Assembly: GCA_965234335.1 (NCBI GenBank)
Contig: OZ248424.1
Location: forward strand, 434,001-498,000
Origin: Leadbetterella lacustris
GTDB taxonomy: Bacteria; Bacteroidota; Bacteroidia; Cytophagales; Spirosomataceae
Direction of reading: 5' to 3'
Length of the DNA: 64,000 nt
Numbering within the stretch: position 1 is the stretch's first letter; each line of letters opens with the position of its first letter. Position numbers and translations under genes: made by a program. Below are positions 27,915 to 36,414 of the stretch, in pieces. A model generated the notes under the pieces. That model saw only the letters and a list, made by a program, of their open reading frames with translations, searched no databases and was not told where the DNA came from.

Positions 27915-29300
27915 CTACTTGGCTTTTGCAAATATTTTATCAGTACCGTAAGGAGCTCTTTGAGAACGGCTAAGCATTTTATTTGCTTTTTCGTTGTTGG
28001 TAAATCTCTCGGTTTTAGGGTCCCAAAGTAGTTTGCCTGGCAACTTCATGGCCACGTGACTTACCAAACAAACCGAACATGCACGGTGGGCAATTTCTAC
28101 CGGTGAGAGCACAGGCGTTTTATTCAGAATTCCTTCCAACCAATTGAGGTGGTGCTCTTCGCTTACTTGTAGTTTTATTTCGTTGTCTTTTATAACCGAT
28201 GACAATATTTTAGGATCGCTGGCATCTAATGCTTTTGCACTTTTTGCGGCAGTCACGGGGTCACTTGCCGAGGCCACATAGTTTCCTCGCGATACAAAAA
28301 TCCAGCCTTCAGTGCCTTCATATCTTATTCCATTTGTAAATCCTCCACTTGTGAGCATGGTTATGCCGTTGGCGTACTCCGCTTTCACCATAAAATCACC
28401 GTGGACATTCCAAAGCCCTGCTTTCGGAAACTCCGCCACTGCTTCTACCGATATTGGCCCAGTGAGTTCGGTATCCATTCCCCAGGCAGCAGAGTCAAAA
28501 TGGTGCTGACCCCAGCCTGTTATCATACCCGCTCCAAACTGCTCTAGTCTGAGCCAGCCTGGTCTGTCATAGCCTTTTTGGGGATGCACACCAATTTCGG
28601 TATAAGGCATATTGGGTGTAGAACCCAGCCACATATCGTAATTAAAACCTTTTGGAACAGGCATAGTGGGTGCTGATGGGCCTGATGGGTCTCCGGGTAG
28701 GCCAATTTTTACAGTATGTAATTTTCCTATTCTGCCGTTTCGAACCAACTCCGCCGCTATTCTAAACTGTGGCGACGAACGCTGCTGCGTACCTACCTGA
28801 AAAACAACGCCTGTTTTGTTAACTATACGAGCCAACTGCCTACCTTCGGCAATGGTTAAAGAGGTTGGTTTTTGCAAATAGACATGTTTACCCGCCAAAG
28901 CAGCCTCCATAGCAGGCTGAGAGTGCCAATGATCCGGCGTACTTATCATTACGGCATCAATATCTTTATTCAGGAGCATTTCACGATAATCGTCATACAT
29001 TTTGGTGTCCATGTATTTATCGTTACCCATTTTTTTAGCGTAAAAACCATCAATTAGTTTTTTACCATCTTCGAGTCTGTTTCTATCTACATCACAAGCA
29101 GCCATAATTCTGGCCGAGTCGTGTTTTAAAGTACTGGCCAAATCGTGGTCACGGGCAATTCTGCCACAGCCAATTTGTCCAATGTTCACTTTGTTGCTTG
29201 GGGCGTTTTTGCCAAAAACCGAAGATGGCACAATCGTAGGCATTGCTATTCCGAATGCTGCAGTTTTTAAGGTTTTATTTAGAAATTCTCTTCTTTCCAT
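27915..29300 (-). CDS. Exported Gfo/Idh/MocA family oxidoreductase (2 of 3)
   Basis: The ATG at 29300 starts MERREFLNKTLKTAAFG, a Tat-like leader; the frame continuing to 29471 is antisense to other coding context and is rejected. 461 residues. Rossmann motif VNIGQIGCGRIARDHDL, signature KHVYLQKPTSLTIAEG (QKP instead of the common EKP), substrate domain WLGSTPNMPY and WGQHHFDSAAWGMDTE. The last is typical of the large Bacteroidota/Planctomycetota subfamily that is often exported. It follows the third oxidoreductase with a 20-base gap, so the two form an operon. Probable role: oxidation of a sugar hydroxyl, giving the keto-glycoside acted on by DUF1080. Confidence 0.9.
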   Translation of the reverse strand: MERREFLNKTLKTAAFGIAMPTIVPSSVFGKNAPSNKVNIGQIGCGRIARDHDLASTLKHDSARIMAACDVDRNRLEDGKKLIDGFYAKKMGNDKYMDTKMYDDYREMLLNKDIDAVMISTPDHWHSQPAMEAALAGKHVYLQKPTSLTIAEGRQLARIVNKTGVVFQVGTQQRSSPQFRIAAELVRNGRIGKLHTVKIGLPGDPSGPSAPTMPVPKGFNYDMWLGSTPNMPYTEIGVHPQKGYDRPGWLRLEQFGAGMITGWGQHHFDSAAWGMDTELTGPISVEAVAEFPKAGLWNVHGDFMVKAEYANGITMLTSGGFTNGIRYEGTEGWIFVSRGNYVASASDPVTAAKSAKALDASDPKILSSVIKDNEIKLQVSEEHHLNWLEGILNKTPVLSPVEIAHRACSVCLVSHVAMKLPGKLLWDPKTERFTNNEKANKMLSRSQRAPYGTDKIFAKAK

Positions 29301-29320
29301 GATTGAATATTGATGATAGT

Positions 29321-30478
29321 TTAAACGATATCGATTTTTTGAGCTTTGCTTTGGGCCTTCAGGGCGAGTTCCGTGGCCAAGAAACAGTGGTCTTGGGTCA
29401 TGGCGGTTTCGGTACGGTTCACCACGTCGTTTACCAGTTTTTCTCCGTACGTAAGCGGATACTCGCCGCAATCGAAGTAGGCCGTCTCTTTGTGGTTGGC
29501 CATATATAGGTGATTGCCCGTGTCTTTTCGAGCTATGTCTATGTTTTTCCTGATTTCTATGAAACCTTCGGTTCCAAGTATCGTCAATCTTCCGTCACCC
29601 CAAGTTTTAAGTCCATCAGGTGTAAACCAATCTACTCGTATATACCCCATTCCTTGGTTTCCTTTCAGCATTACATCGCCGAAGTCCTCAAAAGTCGGAT
29701 ATTGTTTGTTGTTGAAATTTCCGACCTGCGAGGCCACTACCTGAGCCGACGTAGAACCCGTAAAATGCAAAAATTGATCAAATTGATGAGAGGCGATGTC
29801 TGTGATAATTCCTCCAAAATATTTCTTTTCAAAAAACCACTCAGGCCTCGTCTTAGGGTTCATTCTGTGAGGTCCCGTTCCGATAGTCTGCAATACTTTT
29901 CCAATCGCACCGGCTTTTACCAACTCCCCGGCTTTTTCGGTTGCACGGTTTTCAAATCGTTCACTATACACTATTGAAAATATCCTCCCTGTTTCTTTCT
30001 GCACTTTTTTTACCTCCTTCAGTTGCTTGAGGTCCGTAATTCCTGGTTTGTCTACCATATAGTCTTTGCCCGCTCTCATGGCCTTGATGCCAATGGCCGC
30101 TCGCTCGCTTGGAATGGCTGAGCTGAGAATTAGATGAATTTCTTTGTTATCCACAAGAATGTTTTCATCGTTTACCCGAGGAGCATTCGGAAATCGCTTC
30201 GCAAAATCTGCCGCTAGGTCATTTTCTTTAGCAAAAAAACCGACCATTTCGCCACCACCTCGTATTATGGCATTTGCCATAGAATAGATATGGCCGTGGT
30301 TTATGCCTATTACACCAAATTTAATTTTGGGAGCAAGCGTTTTCACAAATGCCGGGGATTTTTCTGTATAAAATTTGGGCTGGGATTCAAAGTCTCCCAT
30401 GAATGGCAACATCCCGAAACCCGACAATTTTAATGAAGTTTCTCTCAAAAAACTTCTTCTGTCTTGCTGTTTTTTCAT
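29321..30478 (-). CDS. Exported Gfo/Idh/MocA family oxidoreductase (3 of 3)
   Basis: 385 residues starting at 30478 with a Tat-like leader (MKKQQDRRSFLRETSLKLS). The Rossmann part has IKFGVIGINHGHIYSM, and the signature is KDYMVDKPGITDLKQLK (DKP form). The substrate domain includes GIITDIASHQFDQFLHFTGS and WFTPDGLKTWGDGRL. It differs clearly from the other two in the window, so three separate specificities are likely. It is the first gene of the minus-strand locus, divergent from the AraC regulator across a 219-base gap that must hold both promoters. Confidence 0.88.
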   Translation of the reverse strand: MKKQQDRRSFLRETSLKLSGFGMLPFMGDFESQPKFYTEKSPAFVKTLAPKIKFGVIGINHGHIYSMANAIIRGGGEMVGFFAKENDLAADFAKRFPNAPRVNDENILVDNKEIHLILSSAIPSERAAIGIKAMRAGKDYMVDKPGITDLKQLKEVKKVQKETGRIFSIVYSERFENRATEKAGELVKAGAIGKVLQTIGTGPHRMNPKTRPEWFFEKKYFGGIITDIASHQFDQFLHFTGSTSAQVVASQVGNFNNKQYPTFEDFGDVMLKGNQGMGYIRVDWFTPDGLKTWGDGRLTILGTEGFIEIRKNIDIARKDTGNHLYMANHKETAYFDCGEYPLTYGEKLVNDVVNRTETAMTQDHCFLATELALKAQSKAQKIDIV

Positions 30479-30669
30479 AAAATAAGGTTAAATTTTTCTT
30501 ACTATAATATTATTTTATATAAGAATTTTAACAAAAATAGGGCTTAGATTTCTCAAAAACTACTAAACAGATGCTTATTGTGGTGATATTTTGACAGTAT
30601 AATTGAAATAAATGTAAAAATAGTCTTAAAAACAGGTGAGTGCATGATAACTATATGACTCTTTTGTAA

Positions 30670-30677
30670 TAGATTTG
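30670..30677 (+). promoter_or_regulatory. -7 element (TAGATTTG) before AraC gene
   Basis: An exact TAnnTTTG match 20 bases before the regulator's ATG; no clear -33 partner. It lies in the divergent gap shared with the oxidoreductase operon. Confidence 0.35.
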
Positions 30678-30697
30678 GAAAAAAAATACCAATTCTC

Positions 30698-31561
30698 ATG
30701 AAACCTCAGCTTCTGAAGATTTCGAACCCCGCTAATACTTCCTTCAATTTGATAAAAATGGACGGGCCTAATTTTCCGACCCCATGGCACTATCACCCTG
30801 AAATAGAGATAGTTTTGATGTTGGAAAGTACAGGCAAAAAGTATGTGGGAAGCAGCATAACCGACTTTGAGCCCGGAGACTTGTGCATGATAGGAAGTTT
30901 TTTGCCTCATTATTATAAGAGCGACGATGCCTACATGAAAAACAACCCCAATCTGAGAGCGAAATCATTGGTGGTTCATTTTAACACCGACTTTGTTGGC
31001 AATCAGTTTTGGGAAACACCAGAAAGCTACAACATAAAAAACTTACTAGAAAGAGCTAAGAGAGGTTTGCAGTTTAGCAAAGAAACGTCCGCTAATATTC
31101 ATCCAAAATTTGTAGAGATGTTTAACCTAGACGGAATGCCAAGGCTACTGAAATTCATGGAGGTACTGGATGATATGGCCAAAAGTAAAGATTTGGAATT
31201 TTTATCAACCGACCCTATTCAAATCAGAAACGAAGTGGATTCTGACCGCATAAAAAAAGTTCTGGAACACGTAAGTGAAAACTTTAAAAACCAGATTCGT
31301 CTAGACGATGTGGCACAACTTGCCAACATGAGCGAGTCTGCCTTTAGCAGATATTTCAAGAAAAGAACCCGCAAGACCTTCTCCAACTTTTTGACAGATA
31401 TTAGGATAGAATATGCTTGTAAAATGCTCCAAAACGATAAACTGAGTATTTCACAAATAGCTTTTGACAGTGGGTTTTATAACCTTTCCAACTTCAATCG
31501 CCAATTTAAGGCTATAAAGAAAATCACTCCCTTGGCTTATAGGATGAATTATTTGGATTGA
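30698..31561 (+). CDS. AraC family regulator with cupin sensor, divergent to the sugar locus
   Basis: A 287-residue regulator. The N-terminal cupin (about 20-110) has PTPWHYHPEIEIVLMLES and FEPGDLCMIGSFLPHYY, as in sugar-sensing AraC proteins. The C-terminal double helix-turn-helix (about 190-287) has IRLDDVAQLANMSESAFSRYF and IAFDSGFYNLSNFNRQFK. It is divergently transcribed from the first Gfo/Idh/MocA gene and is the only regulator next to the 16.85-30.5 kb locus, so it is the natural candidate to control it. That assignment is by position; no operator was identified. Confidence 0.9.
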   Translation: MKPQLLKISNPANTSFNLIKMDGPNFPTPWHYHPEIEIVLMLESTGKKYVGSSITDFEPGDLCMIGSFLPHYYKSDDAYMKNNPNLRAKSLVVHFNTDFVGNQFWETPESYNIKNLLERAKRGLQFSKETSANIHPKFVEMFNLDGMPRLLKFMEVLDDMAKSKDLEFLSTDPIQIRNEVDSDRIKKVLEHVSENFKNQIRLDDVAQLANMSESAFSRYFKKRTRKTFSNFLTDIRIEYACKMLQNDKLSISQIAFDSGFYNLSNFNRQFKAIKKITPLAYRMNYLD

Positions 31562-31602
31562 AAATTAAAGTTTTAATAACAAAGATATTCTCAACAATTA
31601 TG

Positions 31603-31610
31603 TAAATTTG
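31603..31610 (+). promoter_or_regulatory. -7 element (TAAATTTG) before lysE-type gene
   Basis: An exact TAnnTTTG match 56 bases upstream of the LysE-family start at 31667. Confidence 0.4.
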
Positions 31611-31666
31611 AAAAAGAAAAACCTGTTGAGTAAAATTCGAAATTCATTTAATCAATAAATCCTCCA

Positions 31667-32287
31667 ATGTTAAACGCAATTCTTACTGGAATCTCCATCG
31701 GTTTAGGCTTGGCTGTTTCAGTTGGACCTTATTTCCTATTTTTAATAAATACGAGTATCTCCGAGGGCAAATCCTCCGCAAGTTATTTGGCCACCGGAGT
31801 GGCATTAAATGATTTGATATTTTTAAGCGTAGCGTTTTTGAGTGTCAACTTTTTGATGCAAAACCTTTCATTTATAGAAAATGCAAAAGGTTACGCAGGA
31901 TTCTTTATACTTGCTTACGGTATTTATACAATTATTAAGAAACCGGCCGTAAAACCCGAAAAGCCATTAAGGCTAAACCCCAAAGAAAAACTAAAAAACA
32001 TACTTAGAGGATTTCTTTTCAATGGATTAAACCCAAGTGTTTTCGTTTTTTGGTTTGCTACGGTAGGAATTTTATTAAGCAAAACAAACTTTAACAGAAA
32101 CCAAACTTTGGCTGTTTTTTTGAGCATCGTTAGCACCACTTTTACTTCAGACTTGATAAAAGTTCGCCTAGCTGAGTTTTTTTCTAACTATTTCACCGCA
32201 AAACTTATCTTAAAAGTAAATAGGGTAGTTGGTTCTTTTTTGATTTTGGGAGCATGTTATTTGTTGATAAAGGCGTTTTTGATTTGA
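31667..32287 (+). CDS. LysE family amino-acid exporter
   Basis: A 206-residue membrane protein with the LysE/RhtB layout of about six membrane segments. The first has GISIGLGLAVSVGPYFLFL, with the conserved Gly-Pro; then SFIENAKGYAGFFILAYGIYTII, a basic loop, and FLFNGLNPSVFVFWFATVG, with the conserved Asn-Pro. The family exports amino acids or small metabolites by proton exchange. The substrate is unknown. The gene stands alone. Confidence 0.88.
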   Translation: MLNAILTGISIGLGLAVSVGPYFLFLINTSISEGKSSASYLATGVALNDLIFLSVAFLSVNFLMQNLSFIENAKGYAGFFILAYGIYTIIKKPAVKPEKPLRLNPKEKLKNILRGFLFNGLNPSVFVFWFATVGILLSKTNFNRNQTLAVFLSIVSTTFTSDLIKVRLAEFFSNYFTAKLILKVNRVVGSFLILGACYLLIKAFLI

Positions 32288-32336
32288 ATCAATGTGTAAT
32301 TATAGACATTTCATTAAAAATTTGAAAGTTGTTACC

Positions 32337-32647
32337 TTAATAAAACGATTTTGAAATTTCTTCCATATTAACTTTAGGATTATCAATCAATTCATTATTT
32401 TTAATATTGCAAGATTGTAATTTTAGTACTTTTGGAGAAAAGCCCTTTGCAAAGAAATAATCAAGAAAATCCTTATCTTTTATAAAATCAATTTGATTTA
32501 ACTCTATAACAATTTTGATAATTTCTGCATCCGTCATTTACTATTCGTTAAGACAACCTTTAGAAGTTGGGACAGCATTAAATTCCTTTCTCTTAAATAG
32601 TCTAACAAAACAAGAGGAAGTTATGTATAAACAATAAAATAAAACTT
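32337..32647 (-). pseudogene. Decayed DUF5615 (PIN-like) toxin gene
   Basis: The remaining open part (ATG at 32537, 66 codons) encodes MTDAEIIKIVIELNQIDFIK, then DKDFLDYFF and SCNIKNNELI, matching the C-terminal half of DUF5615 PIN-like proteins (TTDxEI, TKDxDF, NxxNxxL). Upstream in the same frame, across two adjacent stops (TAG TAA), come KRKEFNAVPTSKGCLNE. Further up in another frame lies KFYFIVYT, a stop, then LPLVLLDYLRERN, where the family has a TQLP-like motif; the stop is a TAA in place of the expected CAA. The whole spans about 103 codons, the family's length. It follows the DUF433 remnant by about 45 bases, the standard antitoxin-toxin order. Confidence 0.65.
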
Positions 32648-32691
32648 TTGAAGGCTACAAGCGTAGGAAACAAAGACCTTGAATCGGCTAT

Positions 32692-32820
32692 TTAAGCGGC
32701 ATATTTTAAACAAGTCAGTAAACCCTCCTCTTGGCGAAAGGGATAATCGCCTAAAATTTCACTCAGAGACATCACGTATGCCAAAAGTTCTAACATTTGG
32801 CTTACAGTACATCTGATTTT
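32692..32820 (-). pseudogene. Truncated DUF433 antitoxin remnant
   Basis: A 42-codon open stretch ending in TAA at 32692 encodes SQMLELLAYVMSLSEILGDY, then PFRQEEGLLTCLKYAA. This is the C-terminal half of DUF433 (usual pattern: LELLAxGMSxxEILxDYPxLxxEDIxACLxYAA). A TGA precedes it at 32821-32823 and no N-terminal half is seen. DUF433 proteins are the usual partners of DUF5615. Confidence 0.65.
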
Positions 32821-32847
32821 TCAGATGGTGGATTCACCTCAATAAAA

Positions 32848-35742
32848 CTACTTCATTCCCAATTCTTTTTTCAAAAAATACCCCGTATAACTTCCTTTAA
32901 CCCTGGCCACCTGCTCAGGAGTACCTTCGGCTACTATGTTGCCGCCTTTGTTTCCACCCTCTGGGCCGATGTCTATCACATGGTCCGAAATTTTGATTAC
33001 ATCCAAATTGTGTTCGATAATCAATATGGTGTTGCCCTTATCAGCGAGTTTCTGAATTACATCCAAGAGTTTTTTGATGTCCTGAAAATGTAAACCAGTT
33101 GTAGGTTCGTCTAGAATATAAAGCGTTTTTCCTGTGTCTTTTTTCGAAAGTTCTTCGGAAAGTTTTACTCTTTGGGCTTCGCCACCTGATAGTGTAGTAG
33201 CATGTTGACCGAGTGTGATATAACCAATGCCTACATCGTTTAAAATCTGCACTTTACGATTAATCCTGGGTTGTACTTCAAAAAACGGAATGGCCTCCTC
33301 TACGGTCATGTCCAACACATCTGAGATCGATTTTCCTTTAAATCTCACTTCCAAAGTTTCTCTGTTAAACCGCTTCCCTTTGCAGGTTTCGCACTCGACG
33401 TGTACGTCGGGCAAGAAATCCATTTCGATTTTTTTCATACCCGCACCCTCACAAGTTTCACAACGGCCACCTTTAACATTGAACGAGAAACGACCTGGTT
33501 TATATCCTCTAATTTTGGACTCTGGAAGCTCCGCATAAAGCGTACGTATGTCAGAAAACATGCCTGTGTAAGTGGCAGGATTGCTTCTTGGTGTACGTCC
33601 AATTGGCGACTGATCTACTTCAATCACTTTATCTATATGCTCAAGTCCTTCTACTTTTTTGTATTCAAGTGGCTCCTTTTTAGCTCTGAAGAAATAGTGG
33701 TTGAGTATCGGAAACAGCGTTTCATGAATCAATGAGGACTTACCGCTACCGCTAACGCCAGTTACACTTGTTATTTTTCCTAGTGGCAACTTAAGCGTGA
33801 CATTTTTTAAATTATGTCCAACAGCACCCTTTATGGTCAGGAAGTTACCGTTGCCTTCACGTCGTTTTTTTGGAGTTTCTATTTGTACCCTATCGCTCAG
33901 AAAATCAGCCGTGATACCTCCCTTGGCTATGAATTCCTCTGGTGTTCCGTAGCTCACAACTTTGCCACCATGTCGGCCAGCTCCAGGTCCAATGTCCAAA
34001 ATATAATCCGACTCCAACATCATGTCTTTGTCGTGTTCCACCACTAAAACCGTGTTGCCTAAGTCACGAAGGTCTTTGAGTGCCGTTATGAGTTTTACGT
34101 TGTCTCGCTGATGCAGTCCAATACTGGGCTCATCCATAATATAAAGCACACCCACCAACTGTGTGCCTATTTGTGTGGCTAGCCTGATGCGTTGTGCCTC
34201 TCCACCCGAAAGCGTTTTTAGTGGTCGGTTCAAAGTCAAATAATCCAAGCCTATTCCAAATAAAAATCCAATTCTCTTCTTAATTTCCTTTAGAATTTCT
34301 ACCGCAATCACATTTTGACGGTCATTTAATCTTTTCTCCAAAGAACCAAACCACTCTGCCAAGTCAGCAATATCCATTTCAGAAAGCTCGGCAATGTTTT
34401 TATGATCAATCAAGAAGTGTAAAGATTCTTTTCTCAACCGTTGCCCGTTACATTCTGGGCATTTTTTAATGAGCATAAAATCCTTAATCCAATCTTGTAT
34501 TTTGTCCGAGTCCGAATCCTGTTGTTTTTTGAGGAAATTCATGATTCCTTCAAAATTGGTGTTCCAGTCTGTTCCCGGATACTTTTTGGAAGGTACCGCA
34601 ACAGGCTCTTCGCTACCATAAAGGATGGTTTTCAGAGCTTCCTCCGGTATTTTTTCTATCGGAACACTTATAGACGACTTATAACTTTTAAGAATAATTT
34701 CTATCTGTTTGAAAATCCATAAATCGCGATACTCGCCCAATGGAGCTATGCCTCCACGCGTAATGGAAAGGCTTCTGTCAGGTATAATAGATTCCTCGGT
34801 GATTTCCTCCACCACACCCATGCCGTTACAGTTTGGACAAGCTCCATAAGGTGAATTAAACGAAAAAGAGTTTGGTGATGGGTCCTCATAACTTATGCCG
34901 GCCTCAGGGTCGGTAAGGTTTTGAGAAAGATACTGCACAGAGCCTTTTTCATCTAACAAAAGCACAGAGCCCTTTCCCAGTTTCAGAGCTGTACCTACCG
35001 ACTGACTTATTCTGAATCTATCCTCGGCCTTTGGCACAACTCTGTCAACAACTATCTCTATATCATGTATTTTATATCGGTCAAGCTGCATTTTGGGTGA
35101 TACATCTAGCACTTCATTATCAACTCGTACTTTCTGATAGCCCATTTTGGATATTTGCACAAAAAGTTCACGATAATGACCTTTTCTACCTTTAACCAAC
35201 GGAGCTAAAATACTCACTTTTTTGCCTGTATATTGATTAAATATCTGCTCAATAATCTGATCCTGAGTTTGCTTTACCATTGGTTTGCCGGTGACATAGC
35301 TGTAAGCAATACCCACTCTGGCAAACAAAAGACGAAGAAAATCGTAAATTTCGGTGGTTGTACCTACGGTAGAACGAGGATTTTTTGAGGTGGTTTTTTG
35401 CTCAATACTGATAACTGGCGAAAGCCCATTGATTTTGTCCACATCAGGCCGCTCCATGTCGCCAATGAAACTACGGGCATAGGCAGAGAAACTCTCCATA
35501 TAGCGACGTTGCCCTTCAGCATAAATGGTATCAAAAGCCAGAGAGGACTTGCCGCTTCCACTTATGCCAGTGATAACCACCAATTTGTTTCGAGGAATGA
35601 CTACATCTATGTTTTTGAGGTTGTGTTCACGAGCACCGAAAACCTCTATTTGTTCGTGTCCTGTAAGCTCTACGTCGTTGAGTTTTTTTTCTACCACCTT
35701 AAAGTTTTTGCTGAAAATTGTAAGAACCTCAAAATTAAACAA
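32848..35742 (-). CDS. uvrA: Excinuclease ABC subunit A
   Basis: A 964-residue nucleotide-excision-repair ATPase that scans DNA with UvrB for bulky lesions. Two ABC modules are complete: Walker A GISGSGKSSL near residue 59 and GVSGSGKSSL in the second half; ABC signatures LSGGEAQRIRLATQ and LSGGEAQRVKLSEE. Zinc-binding pairs are CPNCNG / CPECNG and CETCEG / CETCKG. The DNA-damage segment REHNLKNIDVVIPRNKL is at the start. The ATG at 35742 adds about 25 residues before the conserved start; a downstream start cannot be excluded. It is transcribed alone, with decayed toxin loci on each side. Confidence 0.97.
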   Translation of the reverse strand: MFNFEVLTIFSKNFKVVEKKLNDVELTGHEQIEVFGAREHNLKNIDVVIPRNKLVVITGISGSGKSSLAFDTIYAEGQRRYMESFSAYARSFIGDMERPDVDKINGLSPVISIEQKTTSKNPRSTVGTTTEIYDFLRLLFARVGIAYSYVTGKPMVKQTQDQIIEQIFNQYTGKKVSILAPLVKGRKGHYRELFVQISKMGYQKVRVDNEVLDVSPKMQLDRYKIHDIEIVVDRVVPKAEDRFRISQSVGTALKLGKGSVLLLDEKGSVQYLSQNLTDPEAGISYEDPSPNSFSFNSPYGACPNCNGMGVVEEITEESIIPDRSLSITRGGIAPLGEYRDLWIFKQIEIILKSYKSSISVPIEKIPEEALKTILYGSEEPVAVPSKKYPGTDWNTNFEGIMNFLKKQQDSDSDKIQDWIKDFMLIKKCPECNGQRLRKESLHFLIDHKNIAELSEMDIADLAEWFGSLEKRLNDRQNVIAVEILKEIKKRIGFLFGIGLDYLTLNRPLKTLSGGEAQRIRLATQIGTQLVGVLYIMDEPSIGLHQRDNVKLITALKDLRDLGNTVLVVEHDKDMMLESDYILDIGPGAGRHGGKVVSYGTPEEFIAKGGITADFLSDRVQIETPKKRREGNGNFLTIKGAVGHNLKNVTLKLPLGKITSVTGVSGSGKSSLIHETLFPILNHYFFRAKKEPLEYKKVEGLEHIDKVIEVDQSPIGRTPRSNPATYTGMFSDIRTLYAELPESKIRGYKPGRFSFNVKGGRCETCEGAGMKKIEMDFLPDVHVECETCKGKRFNRETLEVRFKGKSISDVLDMTVEEAIPFFEVQPRINRKVQILNDVGIGYITLGQHATTLSGGEAQRVKLSEELSKKDTGKTLYILDEPTTGLHFQDIKKLLDVIQKLADKGNTILIIEHNLDVIKISDHVIDIGPEGGNKGGNIVAEGTPEQVARVKGSYTGYFLKKELGMK

Positions 35743-35808
35743 AAATAAGGCAGAATGGTTTTTTGGGCTTGAAATAAAGGCGGAATTGACAAAAAAGATA
35801 GAGAGCCG

Positions 35809-36177
35809 TTATGGTTGATAAAGTACAAAGGTTAACTCTGTTATTTTTTCAAAATGTTTGTCCGCTGAAATGAGGGGAATATTCAGAAAGATAGCCGTGG
35901 CAGCGACAATGGCATCTGGCAGTTTTATTGCGTATTTACGGCGTAAGTCAATAACAATATTTTTAATTCCAGCATTCAATTCTATGATTGAACATTCTTC
36001 AAGAAAAATCCAGTTTTTCGAATTCGGCGTTTGTTAAACCCTAAATCCCAAAAGCTCCAACTCGTTAATTACAGAAATATAAAACAACTTGTCCTCAAAA
36101 AAGCTTCAAAGGACATCATCACCATTGAGCAGGTAAATAATGATATTGGTATCAAGTAAGAACTTATGCCCACTCAT
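35809..36177 (-). pseudogene. Decayed VapC-type PIN toxin gene
   Basis: From the ATG at 36177 the frame reads MSGHKFLLDTNIIIYLLNG, then DDVL, a stop (TGA, codon 24), SFFEDKLFYISVINELELLG, a second stop (TAA, codon 48), then EECSIIELN, LRRKYAIKLPDAIVAATAIF and LISADKHFEKITELTFVLYQ, ending at TAA 35809. The PIN-domain acidic residues are all still encoded (LLDTN, NELELLG, LPDA, SADK). Around codons 46-60 a different frame gives GLTNAEFEKL, the expected bridge, so two compensating frameshifts lie there. The start overlaps the antitoxin remnant's end, the normal TA arrangement. Confidence 0.75.
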
Positions 36178-36332
36178 CCCTCATCTTCTTTTGAATAACC
36201 AAAGGGTCTTCAGCAAACTTTACCTTTCCCACATATTTTTCAAACCTATGTTTTTTAACAGGGGCTGCTGTCAAAGCCAAAAATTCATCGAATTCTTCTT
36301 TGGGCGTATCTTTTTTTAAAAATAAAAGTCAT
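36164..36332 (-). pseudogene. Frameshifted VapB-like antitoxin gene
   Basis: The ATG at 36332 starts MTFIFKK; after a run of seven A the frame must slip by one base to continue DTPKEEFDEFLALTAAPVKK, then HRFEKYVGKVKFAEDPLVIQ and KKMRDEWA, stop at 36164. The C-terminal Gly-Lys...Asp-Pro-Leu pattern is usual for antitoxins paired with VapC PIN toxins. The extra A in the homopolymer is either a true inactivating change or a sequencing error. Its end overlaps the toxin start by 14 bases. Confidence 0.65.
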
Positions 36333-36414
36333 TTCATATTTATTTTGCCAGGTAAATCTAACGAGTTTTGTTGATTAAAAAATATTATTTTGTCAAAATT
36401 AATCTCCTAAATAT

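Noticed and set aside
29301..29471. N-terminal extension of the second Gfo/Idh/MocA gene
   Set aside because: Arg-rich, non-family sequence that overlaps the previous gene; the Tat leader begins at 29300.
32805..32830. Terminator for uvrA (CATCTGA...TCAGATG)
   Set aside because: A stem exists but no T-run follows on the minus strand, and it overlaps the DUF433 remnant.
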